A stretch of DNA of 64,000 nt from Acanthacorydalis orientalis (GCA_034766995.1 CM068315.1:53712556-53776555); one strand, 5' to 3'. Positions 10,526-25,528 are shown, counted from the first letter of the stretch. Notes: generated by a model not told the origin, from the letters alone. Made by a program: numbers and translations.

Positions 10526-12688
10526 TGTCTAAATATTTTATATATATATATATATATAGAGGAATTGTAACCATTTTTTGAGTAGTGAATTTAATATCTT
10601 ATTTTTTCTTAAATAGTTCAATATAAAATGATCAGATACAAAATAAAAATAAAAGAGAGTTATTTTTAAGAGTATAAAAAGTATGTTAAATAATTATAAA
10701 TTGTTATGTAATATATAATGTATGTATGAGTGTGTATTGTAAAACTTTAGTAAGATTTTATATATAAGTAAACATTTATTCTAAAAATTTAACAGATCAT
10801 TTTAAGAAAATTCAAGCCAAAAAATATATTCATTTTGTTATTCATTTTCTTTAAAATGATATTAATGATTAAAACTGTATATTGTGTATATGATAGCATA
10901 TACTAACAAAGAAAGTAGGGTAAAGTAATATGGTGACAAGAATTTTTCATTATAGTTTAATTTTATTTCCACATGTCTGAATTGTGCTCTATTTATTACG
11001 TAATAATGATAATTTGATGTTAATTATTTTATTACTGTCTTATCTTCATTGTTTGTTACAAGTAACATTTCAATGTCTTGTTTTTATAATGAACATTTTT
11101 TTAATGCCTTTTAAGTATAATTACTTTAAGTTTATGTACTATGAGTATAAAAATATTTATTCAGTTATTAACTTTACCCACAATTGTTCAATTAATTGGA
11201 GCAAACAAAAAGGTGTTCATCATTAGTAGTAATGAACTTATATATGTAAACACAAAAAATTGAAAATGAAATCTATAATGATTTTAATTTTCTCTATAAA
11301 TATACATATTATTTATATTTTAAAAAAATGTTTTGCAATTTTTTAATATTTTAAAACTTCTGCAAATTACTAAAACTTTTTTTGTTTCATGGTATTTTTT
11401 AAATGTATAATTTTATAATTTAGTTATTGTATTAAATGAAACTTAGGGAACATGTTGTGAATTAAACCAGTATAATACAAATTAATATTTTGCTTTTCTC
11501 ATATTTAATTTATTGTCAAACAAACAAATCTGCCAGTTAGTTTAATTGACTTATTTTTGGATTGCTTATGACAATCTATAGTTACAAAAATTACTTTTTT
11601 ACGATTTATTTTAAAAAAAGAAATTTTATATTAAAATCAAACCCACTTATATGACCATTTAATAAATTTATATGTCTATATGGTAATTGATTTCTATTAG
11701 GTGAGTATTAAATTAAACAACTTTATTTGTTTTATACAATGTTGAAATGTAATAAATAAAAAATATCAAATAAGTGTTATGTAAATAAAAATTTGTATTG
11801 ACAGAAAGTGAGATTTAAATTTCAAAACTATATTAAATCCATTGAGATTTATCTCAGATTTAAATCTTGATTTTAAGCATCAGTGTTTGTATTGTTTAGG
11901 GTGTTTGTGTAGTTACTCAGCCATATTTACTATCTTTGTCCATCTTAAACCGAACAACAAAAATATTCAACAAACTTCTGATATTGTTATCTATAAACAT
12001 TAAGTGTCATATATTATTGTTATGTATTAGTATTTAATTATAAACATTAAATTTTGTATTACTATTTATGCTAGGAAGAACTGAAATGAATTAAAAAAAT
12101 ATTTTCACTTTACATAATACTCTAAAAATTTTACAATTAAATTATCATCTTAATATTTAATTTTACAAATTATTTTTTTATTCTTAGTAAACCATTTTTT
12201 TAAATTATTCTCATTAGGGTATAGATAAAGTAGATGTGTAATTTTGAAATTAACAATAGATTTTAAATAATGTATCACTTTATGATAGGATCGAAAAGTT
12301 TATGGATTTTATCTCTGGCTCTATCTATGACTAAATATTCCATATTAGATGTTTATGGTTTATAGTTATAGTGTCCTTATCTATGGCTACAACTATTGAT
12401 CTGTCTATATTAAAACGTATTTGTGATATTTCCTGACAATTATTAAATAGTAAGTGTGTTTGTGTTTTAATATGTGATGAATTAATTTAAATATATTTCT
12501 ATATTGTGGAAGAACGTCAAATTTTTCAATTATTATGAGATTATAGTAATAGTTAACTTTAATGAAAAGTAAACTATTACCGAGATTATTTATAGAAATG
12601 TATAAATTTTGTAAATTAAAGAAATTATATATCTTTTTTGTAGATTTTATGATTGCTCAGTGAATATAAAAAAAATATTTATTAAACT
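10526..12688. other. Intergenic DNA between FDX1 and SLU7
   Basis: AT-rich, with a short (TA)n at 10539-10558 just after the ferredoxin stop. Open frames near 10984-11226 are low complexity and unrecognisable. A cluster of CTCTATCTATGA (about 12318) and CTTATCTATGG (12376-12386) lies roughly 300-370 bases before the SLU7 ATG. A probable 5' UTR exon or promoter lies at the right end. Confidence 0.45.
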
Positions 12689-15600
12689 ATGGCCGTTACT
12701 AATCAAAATGTACCTGTATCTCAAATTATTCGAAATAAAAATGAATTTGATGATGAACCTAAGAAAAAGTCACGAGAAGATTGGCGTAAAGCAAAAGAGT
12801 TGGATGAAGCTCGAAAAGCAGGTACTGCTCCAGCAGCTGTAGATGAAGAAGGAAAAGATATTAATCCTCATATTCCGCAATATATATCATCTGCTCCTTG
12901 GTATTATGGCACTACTGGTCCAACATTAAAACATCAAAGACCTCAAAAAGATAAGGAGAAAACTTATTCCGATGTAAATGATTGGTATAAACGTGGAGTT
13001 GATACTGTGAGTATTTTTTAGGAATGTATAAAACTGAACATGAAGTGTAACAATGATGTGATTAGACGCTCAATGTAAATTTTTGTACATTAGCGTAGTT
13101 TACATATATTATTTAACATTTTGAATAATATTTGTATTAATTTTTATTGTAAATAAATAAAGAAAAAATATATGTTACATCAGATTATTTAATAAAAATT
13201 TCAATAAATGTAGATCTATATATAACTCTATGTAAAAAATTAACAAAAAGGCATTTCATAATTCAATTTCAGCGATTCCTTGACTAACATAGTGAACTCA
13301 CCATTAAAATTTACACAGTAATTTTAAAACCACATAGTGGCTACTGGGGTCACCTGGTATTTTAATTAGTTAAAAATCTTGATTCATGATTTCTGTATGT
13401 TTAAGACATTATAATTGGTAAATATGATAACTAATATAAATAATAATTATTTTTTATTTCCTCAAACTGTTTAGCATTATTATTTTATCTTATTACTATT
13501 TTCCTTTGATCAAGTATAATTTTTGCCTTTTACTAGTGGTTTCAGTACTTAGACGAACTTCAATTATAGACCAAATGTAATTTGGAAACAAAATAAATCT
13601 GAAGAAAGTATAAGTACTGAAAAATCACAGCAAAAGACAGAAAATATAGTAATTCAAAGGCAAAAAATGACGAGAGTAAAAAGATATGTATTATTGTAGG
13701 CGAAAACTACTTTTAAATATAGAAAAGGAGCTTGTGAAAACTGCGGCGCCATAACACATAAACGTAAAGATTGTATGGAAAGACCAAGAAAACTAGGAGC
13801 TAAATACAGTGGAGCAATGATTGCTTCAGATGAATTTATTCAGCCAGAATTTTCAATGAGTTATGATGGTAAACGTGATCGTTGGAGTGGGTATGATGCT
13901 TCAGAACATAAGTCTATAATAGAAGAATTTCAAAAAATTGAAGAAGCAAAACGTCAGTTACGAGCTGAAAAACTGTCAGCGGATGATAAAGAGGCAGAAG
14001 AAGAAGAAGAGGAAGAAAATGAAGATGAAGATAAATATGTTGATGAAGTAGACATGCCTGGTACAAAAGTTGATAGTAAACAAAGAATCACTGTTAGAAA
14101 TTTACGAATACGTGAAGATACGGCCAAATATTTAAGAAATCTTGATCCTAATTCAGCATATTATGATCCTAAAACCAGATCAATGAGGGACAATCCACAT
14201 GCTGGAATTGGAAATGAACAAGAGTTAGTTTTGTAAATTTCACATAATAAAACATTAGTATTTCATATTTTCAATTTTTTTTTAGTTTTGATTATGCAGG
14301 TGAGAACTGCAATCGTTTTACAGGAGACACACAAAAGCATGCAGTGGCTCAGTTATTTGCATGGGAAGCTTATGGAAAAGGAGTCGATGTACATTTACTT
14401 GCTGAACCAACAAAACTAGAAAAACTTCAACAAGAGTATGATAAAAAAAAAGAGCAATTCAAATCTGAAGTTCAAAAGAATATATTAGAAAAATATGGAG
14501 GAGAAAATCATTTAAACATTCCTCCAAAATCATTATTACTAGCTCAAACAGAAGAATATACTGAATATTCTAGGTATGGAAAAATTATTAAAGGAAAAGA
14601 AAAAGAAACTATTAGATCAAAGTATGAAGAAGATTTCTATTTAAATAACCATAAATCAGTTTGGGGATCTTATTGGACTAATGGATTGTGGGGTTATAAA
14701 TGTTGTCATTCACTAATAAAGGTAATGATTTTATAATTTAAAGTAAAATACAGACCTAAAATTTCATTTATACACAGTCTGGCCATATTATTAGGTGTAC
14801 CTTTTTTATTTTATTTTTTGATAAAATAGAGATTTTGATTCGCTTTACAGACTATTCAGATATGTTCAATTTTCGAATGATTTCTCAATTTGAATAAGTT
14901 TTCATGACAATTAACGCTTCTACCATTTTTGGTGCTGTCATATCACTCATTTTACCCATAAGTTTTATAATTAATATTAATAATTTTTGATGAGAAAGCA
15001 CTATTAATAGGCAAGAAATTTATAATTTAAACTATCACAGTTCAAATAAACATAAAAAAATGGAATTTTAATAACAAGTAGATCACACGTCTGCACTCAA
15101 TATTGTTAAGAATGTAATTGATGCAAGTTCGTATGTATTTATGGTTGCTATACAGAAACATAAAATTACATGTCATAAAGAATGCTTTAATTTCTTAGAA
15201 CAATAATTCCCATATGTAATTTTATCAATTTAAACAAGGCTGTCTGTGCTATATTTAAAGCTGATCCTAGAAAGTCAGTAAACTATAAGAAAACTAGGGT
15301 GCATCTGATAATTTGGCCAGGGACTGTATATGTGTGCGTGTGAATGTTATAAATTTATATTTATTATTACTATATTTTTTTTAAAGAATTCATATTGTTT
15401 TGGAAATAATGGAAAGCAGCATAGTGACAATATTTTAAGTGAAACTGAAAAGTTAGTTCCTAAGCAAAATCTACAAAATGAGAGTGTTTGTTTTGATACA
15501 CCACAAACAACCGATATTTTGGAAAATAATGTACCAGAAGAGAAAACGAATGCAAAATTGAAAAAGAAAAGTAAAAAACAAGAAAAAAAGAAGTTAAAGA

Positions 15601-15782
15601 AAATAAAACAGAAAAGTAGTCCATCAAAATTAAAAATGGTGTGTAAGAATACTTTGAAATTATTTGTACCAAAAAATTATACAGAAGTAAATGTATATTT
15701 AATATACATACATTTCAAAGTTCTTTCTAATTACCAGTTTTTGTATTTTAATTTATATTAACCCCATCTTCATTATCAATAT

Positions 15783-15832
<50 letters not shown>

Positions 15833-16140
15833 GTACATACATGCATACATACATATACACGCACACATACATTTCTTTTACACATATCTCTTTTTACTAC
15901 TTATTTATGTATGTTTGTGTATTTGTATATAAATATGTATATTATTATTAAATAAACTTTTAGGCTTTAATATCTGAGGAATTACAACAGAAAAAAGCTT
16001 TAAAATTATTAATGACAGATGAAAGGAAGAATCCTTATAATAGTATGTATGAAGTAAAAAAACCAACAGAAGAAGAAATTGAAGCATATTATATAAAAAG
16101 AAGAAGAGATGAAGATCCAATGGCACAATTTTTAGATTAA
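12689..16140 (+). CDS. SLU7: Pre-mRNA splicing factor SLU7
   Basis: SLU7 is a second-step spliceosome factor that helps hold exon 1 and select the 3' splice site. Five coding exons are inferred: 12689-13006, 13700-14232, 14286-14721, 15387-15686 and 15964-16140. All joins keep phase, giving 587 residues (human 586). The CCHC zinc knuckle is at C118, C121, H126, C131 ([16 protein letters not shown]). Other conserved blocks are [16 protein letters not shown], the acidic run near residues 200-220, [62 protein letters not shown] and the C-terminal [10 protein letters not shown]...[11 protein letters not shown] lysine-rich stretch in exon 4 ([14 protein letters not shown]) corresponds to the family's basic NLS-like region. 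Exon 2/3 and exon 4 ends were set by phase and donor consensus and are the least certain. A Tc1-like MITE sits in intron 3. Confidence 0.95.
14771..15330. mobile_element. Tc1-like non-autonomous element in SLU7 intron 3
   Basis: The left end reads TACACAGTCTGGCCATATTA followed by TTAGGTGTACC. The right end, reverse-complemented, reads TATACAGTCCCTGGCCAAAT followed by TATCAGATGCACC. These inverted termini (about 32 bases, imperfect) with flanking TA are the pattern of Tc1-family ends. The ~560-base interior has no transposase frame. It lies wholly inside the intron and leaves both splice sites of SLU7 intact. Confidence 0.75.
15788..15833. repeat. (TA)n followed by (AC)n microsatellite
   Basis: About 30 bases of TA dinucleotides and then about 15 bases of AC dinucleotides, in SLU7 intron 4. 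Confidence 0.9.
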
Positions 16141-16164
16141 TGTACATTTCATATATATATTAGG

Positions 16165-16325
16165 GGGATTTGCTTCCTGTTTGCTATGTTCATCAACCCC
16201 CGGGCTTGCTGCACATGCCCACTTGTCACTTATAAGCCTGTACATAAACTGAATAAAACAATAAACAGATAGATTATTTTTGTAACATTGTAATTTTGTG
16301 TGGATAATTTGGTTTTTATACATTA
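16165..16325 (+). repeat. Dispersed repeat, family B copy 1
   Basis: The copy shares with 21300-21560 the series GGG(G/A)G.TTTGC, then CCACTTGTCACTTATAAGCC (the other copy has CCACTTGTCAATTATAAGCC), then TGTGTGGATAATTT.G.TTTTATA. A shorter piece occurs near 7215-7275. The left end is GC-richer than its surroundings. No coding capacity is seen and the class is unknown. Confidence 0.6.
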
Positions 16326-16969
16326 GAAAAGTATATGTATTTGTATATACTAATAAATGTATAAATGTGTTGTATTTATTTTCTTAACAAATAATATATA
16401 TTTATTCTAACCAAAAGAAAACAATAGGTTTTAAATTATTTTTTTAATTTAATAATCATAGTCATTTAAAAATAAAATGAATTTAGAATTAATGTAAATG
16501 TTAAAATTGTCTAAAGATGAAGAGAAAGTAGCCTATTTGTTAAATCAAATAACTGTTTTACCCTAAACAACTAACTAAAATTCAAATATATTTTTTAAAA
16601 GAAACAAATTACAGTATAACCTTCAGTTAAAATAAATTCAGTAATTACAATGAAAGAGTAAGAAAAGTAATATGATTGTTGTAACTGAGTTATAATGGCC
16701 TAGTTTTGCCTTCTTGCTGTAAGGATAATGAGATCCTTATTGGAATGCACCTAAGTGATGATCACAATAAACAATAATAAAAATTCTGTAATAAAATTTT
16801 CTTTGCATATGTCTAAACTAAATATTAATACTTTGACAATAAAATTATTTTTGAAAAACTTTTCCATTTTTCATTACCCGCTTCTCTATGATAAATCTAT
16901 TTTCTATTATTTATTTTTTGACAATTAGTATTTTTTAGTATAAAATTAACATATTTAGTTACTAAATAA

Positions 16970-16974
<5 letters not shown>

Positions 16975-17033
<59 letters not shown>
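16975..17033. repeat. (TA)n microsatellite
   Basis: About 58 bases of AT dinucleotides, 245 bases before the LAP3 start. Confidence 0.93.
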
Positions 17034-17036
<3 letters not shown>

Positions 17037-17277
17037 CATTATATACAATAAACATAAATTTCCTTAAAATTAGTGCTTATTTTTAGCCCACATTAAATTT
17101 ATCTGTTGTATCATCTGAGCGTTATGAACATAAATATACATTTCAATACTAAGTTTTATAATGAAATTATAATCGGAAGAATACAATATATGTAAAAGTA
17201 AACGTAGTGCATAGGTATAACCTATGAAATTACAGTAAAAAAAATTGAACCTTTTTAATTGAGATTATGTTTCAAAC

Positions 17278-20200
17278 ATGGCGTTCTTAACTAGACTTTT
17301 AAAGAGTAACAGTTCATTCTCGTCGGCGTTTCCTTTTTATTTTATAAGAAAAATATCTTCATTTTCCGAAAAAGTAATGTCAAGATTCAAAGTAACTTAT
17401 AATTGTAAAAAATGTTAAACTTTTTCAAATTATTTGTAGAAAGGACTTGTTTTGGGTGTTTATACTGAAGGGAATAATCATGAAAATATTAAACTAACAC
17501 CTGCTACTGAATCTTATAATAATTCAATTGAAGGTGAACTAATTAAAAAACTTAAACTGTAAGTATACTAGTATTTTATTTAAAAAAATACTTAGTGAAT
17601 GTCTGTACAGATATGGGATAAAATTTGTATTATTTAATTTTCAAGTAATAATCGTTTTTAATATTTTACTGGATATTATTTTTTTGTCAGAACTGTTTTT
17701 AGTTTCCCATTCATATTTGTGAGTTTTGTCATATTTGAATTCAATTTTATTGCTTTTTTTCTATAATTCTTTTAAGGTTTTTTTTATTGCTTTTTTGGTG
17801 TATAATTTTGTCAAATATAAATATTCACTGTGTTAATTAGTACTCAGAGAAGAAACAGATATTTTATGTCCTTTGAGACACACTGTAAATACTCTAATTA
17901 TATGTGCCTAATGTACAGAATATTTAGTTTGATAAAAATAGGATCAAAATAAGATTCAAAACTTTTTGACACTTGTTTTTTTAAATTATTGTCTATTAAT
18001 GTGAGTATATGATTATATCCAATTTTAGTAAAGACCCATTAAAAAAAGTTGACATATATTTTTTAGGTTATTATTATTATATAATTTTTTTTAACATTAC
18101 ATATATATATATATATAAAATATGTACGTACATATAGACACACACATACATGCATAGTATTTTTAAATGGATTGTATTATCATTTTCTTTAATTTATCTT
18201 TTTTCTTCACTGACCTGAAACTATTAGGCCTAAACATAACGCTTATATAAGCATTAAAGAATCCGCTTTTAATATTGTTTATTTACTTAAATAATAAAGA
18301 ACAATGTTTATTGGTCATTTTGTTTCAGGTCGGTGTTTTAATTATCCTGATAAATATAAATAATGGCCTCTGGCCATGATGTACGTGCTGGTGCTTCATC
18401 ATCATATAATCGTAATCATTTATCTGGATCTATACGTTATGCACGTATGCCAAAACGGCAAAAATCAGCTTTTTTTAGTCAGATAGGGATTACTTTTGAT
18501 AATAGAAATGATGATCTTTGTTGCCCAATATGTTTTGATTTAATTGAAGAAGCTTATATAACGAAATGTGGCCATACATTTTGTTATCGTTGTATTGAAA
18601 GGTCGCTTGAAACATTAGGGAGGTGTCCAAAATGTGACTCATCTTTAGGTGGACTAGATCAAGTTTTTCCAAACTTTGTATTAAATGATTTAATAACAAA
18701 ATATAAAAAAAGATCTATTGGTGCAGAGGTGTCTGAGGACACTTCTGATGGCTTGCGTGATTTTGTTACATCTGAATCCCATAATTTAACTTTACCAGAT
18801 GTCAATGTAATGCTTGAAGTATTAACTCAGAGAAAAAATTTACTTGAAGCAGAATCATGTGCTGCCCAGAATCGTCTTTTACATGAATTTTTAAAACACC
18901 TTCTTCGACAAAAAGAAGAACAAAGAAACAGATTAAATCTTGAAATAGCATTAATAGAAAAAGATATTGAAGAAGTTGAAAATATATTAAAAGATGTTCA
19001 GAGTAAATGTCCAACATTAGAAGATATTGAAAAGTCTGTGGGTATTTCAGAAGATGCTGCTGTTGTTGCAGTAAAACAAGAAGTAATTGATCTTATTGAC
19101 ACAATTGGATCAACTGTATCTCAACCAATTAAACGAGAACAATTGGACAAAACTATTATGACAAATGAAATTGATTTTGAATTACCAAAATCATCAGATG
19201 ATTCTCTTACTACTCTTGCTACAAGAAGAAGACGAATGTATGCTCATTTTGATGATTTTGTTCAGTGTTATTTTACTTCTCGTGCCAAACATTTATATTT
19301 TGATGAAGAATTAACTAATGAAAAATTATGTCCGAAAGAGGAATTTATAGAAGGAACTGTTTCATCAAGTGCAAGTTCAGGACTTGATGCCTTTAGGGAA
19401 AACCTTGTCAAGTTCTCACGTTACAGTGGTTTAAAACCTCTTGCAACTTTAAACTATTCAAGTGATCTTTTCAATAATTCAACTATAGTATCAAGTATTG
19501 AATTTGATAAAGATGATGAATTTTTTGCTATAGCAGGAGTTACAAAAAGGATTAAAGTATATGATTATAGTGCTGTAATTCGTGATATAGTTGACATACA
19601 TTATCCATCAGTTGAAATGACATCTGGTTCAAAAATTTCTTGTGTAAGTTGGAATAGTTATCATAAAGGTACTCTTGCCTCTAGTGATTATGAAGGTACT
19701 GTAACTGTTTGGGATGCTACAAGTGGTAGAAGAACAAAAACATTTCAAGAGCATGAAAAACGTTGTTGGAGTGTTGATTTTAACAATGTTGATTCAAGAC
19801 TTATTGCTTCAGGGTCAGACGATGCAAGAGTTAAATTATGGTCTTTAAATGAAGAACACTCTGTTGCCACTCTTGAAGTAAAAGCTAATGTATGTTGTGT
19901 TAAATTTAATCCAAAAAGCTCATGTCATTTGGCCTTTGGTTCAGCTGATCATTGTGTACACTATTATGATTTAAGACGTATGAAGGAACCATTGTCAGTT
20001 TTCAAAGGACATAGAAAAGCAGTATCTTATGTAAAATTTATAAATACTGAAGAAATTGTTTCAGCTTCAACTGACAGCCAACTCAAAATGTGGAATATTA
20101 ATTCTCCCCATTGCCTTAGATCATTTGTTGGACATGTAAATGAAAAAAATTTTGTAGGTTTAGCAACAGATGGAGATTATGTTGCCTGTGGTTCTGAAAA

Positions 20201-20511
20201 CAATTCTTTATATGTTTATTACAAAGGATTAACAAAACAATTGTTCAGTTTCAAATTTGATGCTGTGCGTAGTGTACTTGAGCAGGAACGAAAAGATGAT
20301 GAGCCAAATGAATTTGTATCAGCTGTTTGTTGGAGACAGCGCTCTAATGTTTTAGTAGCAGCAAATAGTCAAGGCATAATAAAAATCTTAGAATTAATTT
20401 AATAATTTTTTTTATTGGTTTTGCATCAAAAATCTGATTGATATTTTTTTATATAGATGTGTAAATATATGTATAGCCTAATATATGTGTGTATGTGTGC
20501 ATATATATATG

Positions 20512-20608
<97 letters not shown>

Positions 20609-22180
20609 AATAAATTTGTTCCTTTTTCTTTTTAAAATTATTTGATATTTTTTATTTGAGAAATGTGTGTATGATGTCTATACCCAATTAAAATAAACAC
20701 TTATTAAAATGCATTTTGTTTTGTTAAAAACCAGATTAATTTTAACTCAATGAATATTTTAACGACATTGATTTGCAATTGTATCCATTGCTTTTCTTAG
20801 TACTTATTTATATTATAAATAAATGAATATTGCAAAAATATCAATGCTGTGCTAAATTAACTTTAACAACTTCCATAAATTCTTAAATGGTACACTTAAG
20901 CTCAATCTCTTTGGTACTTGGCTATTCTAACGGTATGATAAATCTGTTTTTTCCATAATACTTTTTGTCAATGGCAGGTAGAAGTTTGCATGAATGTTCA
21001 CACCTAACTAAAATAAATTGACAAATGGATATTGTTTATATATTATAAACGCTGTAGCCAGTTATATATGGATAGTTATTTTTTTATATTCATCTATAAA
21101 ACCCAGAGACCATATATGAGAAAATTAAAAACATTAATAAGGTTTAGGATGCCAAAGTATGGAAAATGTTAGAGTTCTTTTCCCAGATTTGTTATATATA
21201 CTAGTTCATACATTTTCTATTTAATTAATGTGCAAGTCGCGGGTATAAAGCTTTTGCAGTCACTGAAAAGAAATTGTTGACAAATTGAAGTTTAATTTTG
21301 TACTAGGGAGCTTTGCCCCCCTGCTCAACAACACCCTCATTGACATCCGGGTACGCTGTGCTCGCCCACTTGTCAATTATAAGCCTTTACATGTAACTAA
21401 ATGAAATAAACGTATTTTTTAAAACTCATTTATGTGTATATAATCATTATTGAAGACAGCAACGTTGCTGTTTTATATATGAGATAAACATATTTGAGTA
21501 CCTTGAACCTCGAGGTCATCGAATTTTTTTTTGTGGATAATTTTGATTTTATATGTATAAAGATAAAAAACAGATCGGTTCCATTTGTTTTTCAGAACAA
21601 TTTCACTCGAGCGTCCGCGGCACAACAAAATGTGACTGTATTGCTTGAAATAATTGATCAATACGAAAGAACATAGATAAACTCTCGTAAAGAACTAAAA
21701 ATACAGAAGTACCACAAACCTAATAAGTGTGCCCATTTATCAATCCTAAAATGGCAGATATTAATCAGTGCAGTAAGGCAATAATCTACTGTATAATGTA
21801 ATGTTTCTACTTAACTTGCATAAATCTTTCAGACTTCTGTTTATTATTAATATTTAATGTAAACATTACAGTTTTTGTAAATAAAATTAAGTAAATATAT
21901 TTAAAATTATTAACAGTAGCTGAAAGATCTCAATTAAAAATTTAATATGTTAAGATTAATTGTATCATTAAAATATACCTTTATTGAATTTCTCTTAGTA
22001 ATAAAAACCCAAATTGTCGTTACTTTGTTCGCAGGACAAAGCGATGAGTATCTATGGTAATGAGATTGTTTGTTTTCTTAAGTCATATGTTGCAAGATTA
22101 TTTTAACGGGCTATGCACTAGTATTTAAATAAAAAACCGGTAACGATAGATGTGTGCGTATGCCTTTCTGCCTATGTGTA

Positions 22181-22235
<55 letters not shown>

Positions 22236-25200
22236 AATTTAATAATTTTGACAAATTGAAGTAATTATTTTGAAATACAAAATTGTTATAAATGAAATTA
22301 TTTTGGATTAAATACACAATAGCGATGGTATATTTTTTGAAATAGGCCAAAGGAAACATTAAATACAAAACGAAAAAAACTTAACATAACTTCTATAATA
22401 ACAAAATTAAACATATTTATGGAATGATGATCTATTTGATTTTTTGTTAATAATTTTTTGCTTCCAAAACATCGTGTCATAGTACTAAAAAGTCATACAA
22501 ATTGTTATTTTTTAAAATGCATTTTTTGACTACAAGCGCACTGATTGAATGTTAATAATAAAATGGTAGGATCATAGATAAAAGGGTAGGATTGTCAGTC
22601 ATAGGTAAAGAAGTGTCAAAGTACCTTTAGCATGAATTTGAGAGAGGTGTGACTATAAAACGTGTGCTCTATATCGCTGCATATAATAATGTTTATCTTT
22701 TTTAATTCTGCATTTATTTCTTTTTGCAACAAAAATATGGCATTTTCTTAGTATTCTCAGTTTTTTAATATTAACCTCCTGCTTTATGAATCATATATTC
22801 TTCAAGTTTTTATAAATAAATATACTGACAACAATGTGTTTCCCTTTCTGTAGCATTACAAACGTTCGTATGAAACTACTCAATCTTAAAAGCCCAAGAT
22901 CGTACAGGAATACAGCTTAAAATATATTATCGATTATTAATACCATTAAAATTAATTTTAAAAGTAATATGGGCTCTTTGATTTTAGTTTTTGCAAAAGC
23001 ATTCACTCTTTGGTAAAGTCATTTTTATGCCAGCTGTAGTAATGGAAGTTACGTCAAAAAATGACAAAAAAAGCTACTACACTTTTTTCCTCTTCTATTA
23101 AAGTTGACATTAATTCACCTTGCTCCTTTTTAAATTTAATCATTTTACTGTTGTAAAATATAAAACGTATTTATTAATAGGAAGTAGTACAATATAATGT
23201 CATTCTGCAAAATTATTTTGTTTGAATCCTTAAGGCCACCAAAATTTTTTTTAGGATAGATTTCGACTTTCGATATGTTCGAGTAAATTTTGAACTTAAT
23301 ATGAATTCAGAATTACCTGAAAGTAATAAAATCGAAACCGGTCGTAGAAAAAAACGAACTCGTACATAGTCTTCAGGATTCAAATATATTAAGAATAACG
23401 GGTACACAGACGAACAATATAGTAGATCCTCGCCGAATGACTGATCCCACGAACGAAGGGCTTCACGAAGCACGCATTACTCATCATAAGAGGATCATCT
23501 CGCGAAATAACGACCGTACCTGATTGCATTACAGTGTGGTGGGGAATTTAGTCACACTACGTGTTATGAGTAGTGACGAATTAAAAAGCTTGTTAAGTAC
23601 ATGGGCAACTGTTAAAAGTAAAATGAAATTCCATCCGGAAATTGAAAAGGCTGAAGTTTATATGTGACAGTTTGAGGACAATGTGATTTCCTACTTTTAC
23701 AAATTGAAAAGAAACAGGCAGAGACAGTCCACTTTGGATAGGTTTTTCACCAAAGTCTCAACTTCCTCCCAGTCTAGTCCCATTACCACAAAGAGGGCTA
23801 GAATTGATTTCCCTTCTAGTAGTGAATTACCAGAAATCTTCATGGAGGACGATTTTTGCTCTGAAGACCAGTATTGATAAATTTCTAGTGTGGTTCGCCA
23901 TCGAATAAAAACAGATTATTACTAACAAAAGGTAAAGGAAGCAAATTAATTTATTTTCATTTCTTATACATATCTTTAAAATTAAATTTGATCCAATGTA
24001 CGGTTAGGATTTTGACACCTTTATACCAATTAGAAAATTTAACATATTATAAGCCTTAAACAACGGCCACTAGCCCTGCAACAATTACGATCGTTCAGAG
24101 AGAATCTACTGTGCAATAATTATTTTTCTCGAAGGGTTGATTCAAGTTCTTCGAATGCTTTTGGACGAATTTCAAGTTACCAATTATATTGCAATGTATT
24201 TGTCAGAAGTCGTAGTATGTTTCTTTTGGATGACCTTTTTGATTATTGCTTATTATATTCACGTCCGCTAGTGGTTTTCTGAGTATTAGTAGTAATCACA
24301 CTAAAAACAGCTTCTTCGTTTTCTTTTCTTTTTACTTTCTTCGGAATTAGAAAACTTTCTAAACTGGACAGGTGGTGTAAAATGTTTATTACTAGATGAT
24401 TCATTTTCTCAAAAGAAATATCAGGCATGAATTTTCTTTGTAAATTATATTAACTGAATTGATATTATAGTTATAGTACATTGTATATTTTCTGTTGTAA
24501 ATTCGTTGACGTTGGTGTCCGTTGCTTTATCGATAACACCACTATTCATAAAATCATATTTTGTTAAACGTATAGAATAAGCCTCTTCGAATGTAGTAGA
24601 CAATTAACGCATTATATTTATTAAATGTAATCATCCTGAAAAACTGCAGCATTCAAATCAGCAAATACTCAATTGAAGATGTCTTTTGAAACGTTCGAAT
24701 CATTTCATGTCACTTGTTATGTAGACCAGTTTACCGGATTTTCAGTATTATTTCTGAGGGCTATTTTAAGCGTTTATATTCCGCATTCATTATTCCCAGA
24801 CAATTACACAAATATCAAATATAAAGTTTTTAATTATCTCGTTTTCTTCACCTCGAGAATTCATTTTTTTTAGTCGTTATTATTTTTTTTAAAAAAATTG
24901 TCGATATAAAGAAAATTAATTTCTGCCTAACATTTTTCTTTGAATTGTTTTAAGCTTAGTTTTTGTTTATATTTTTTAAACAATTTAAATAAACATTTTA
25001 CTAAAAAAAAGATATATACCCAAATTCAGCTTTATTAGTTAGCATCTGACATATTAACGTTTTTATCGATCAAAACGTAGCAAGGATCAAATATTATAAA
25101 TACCAGGGAACTCGGCCTCTTGTTCACTGCGCTCGCTCATCCCTAAGGAAGCTTCATCCCCCGCTCGCTAAAGCTCGCTCACCCCTAACAAATAACAAAA

Positions 25201-25483
25201 GTTAACAAATTATACGCATAAATAATCTACGTAAAATGTAAGTCGTAAAATTTTTATTAGGAAAGTATGAAAACAACAAAATACAATGTTAAAATGTGTA
25301 ACAATTTTTCCATTCTAAAAATTTAGTGAATAAAATATTTTAAATAAATTTCATATCAGTTTTACACTGAAATCGTATATCCTCTTTCTTTGTACATGGT
25401 GAAAGAGCTATATACATGTGACTGATGTCAACCAATCAAAAAAGTGTGCAGAGGTCTGATTTTTAATTAGAGATACTTGAAAA

Positions 25484-25528
<45 letters not shown>

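Larger units (their letters stand above)
16141..17277. other. SLU7-LAP3 intergenic region with a family-B repeat
   Basis: A family-B repeat copy follows the SLU7 stop directly. The rest is AT-rich, with a long (TA)n at 16975-17033, and ends in the LAP3 5' region. No further gene is seen. Confidence 0.5.

Noticed and set aside
18490..19017. Minus-strand frames across COP1
   Set aside because: Shadows of the COP1 coding strand, which is uninterrupted for 679 codons.
24243..24428. 61-codon minus-strand frame in LAP3 intron 2 ([12 protein letters not shown]...)
   Set aside because: Composition is plausible for protein, but I recognise no family and it ends within repeat-rich intron. Perhaps part of a transposon; not supported as a gene.
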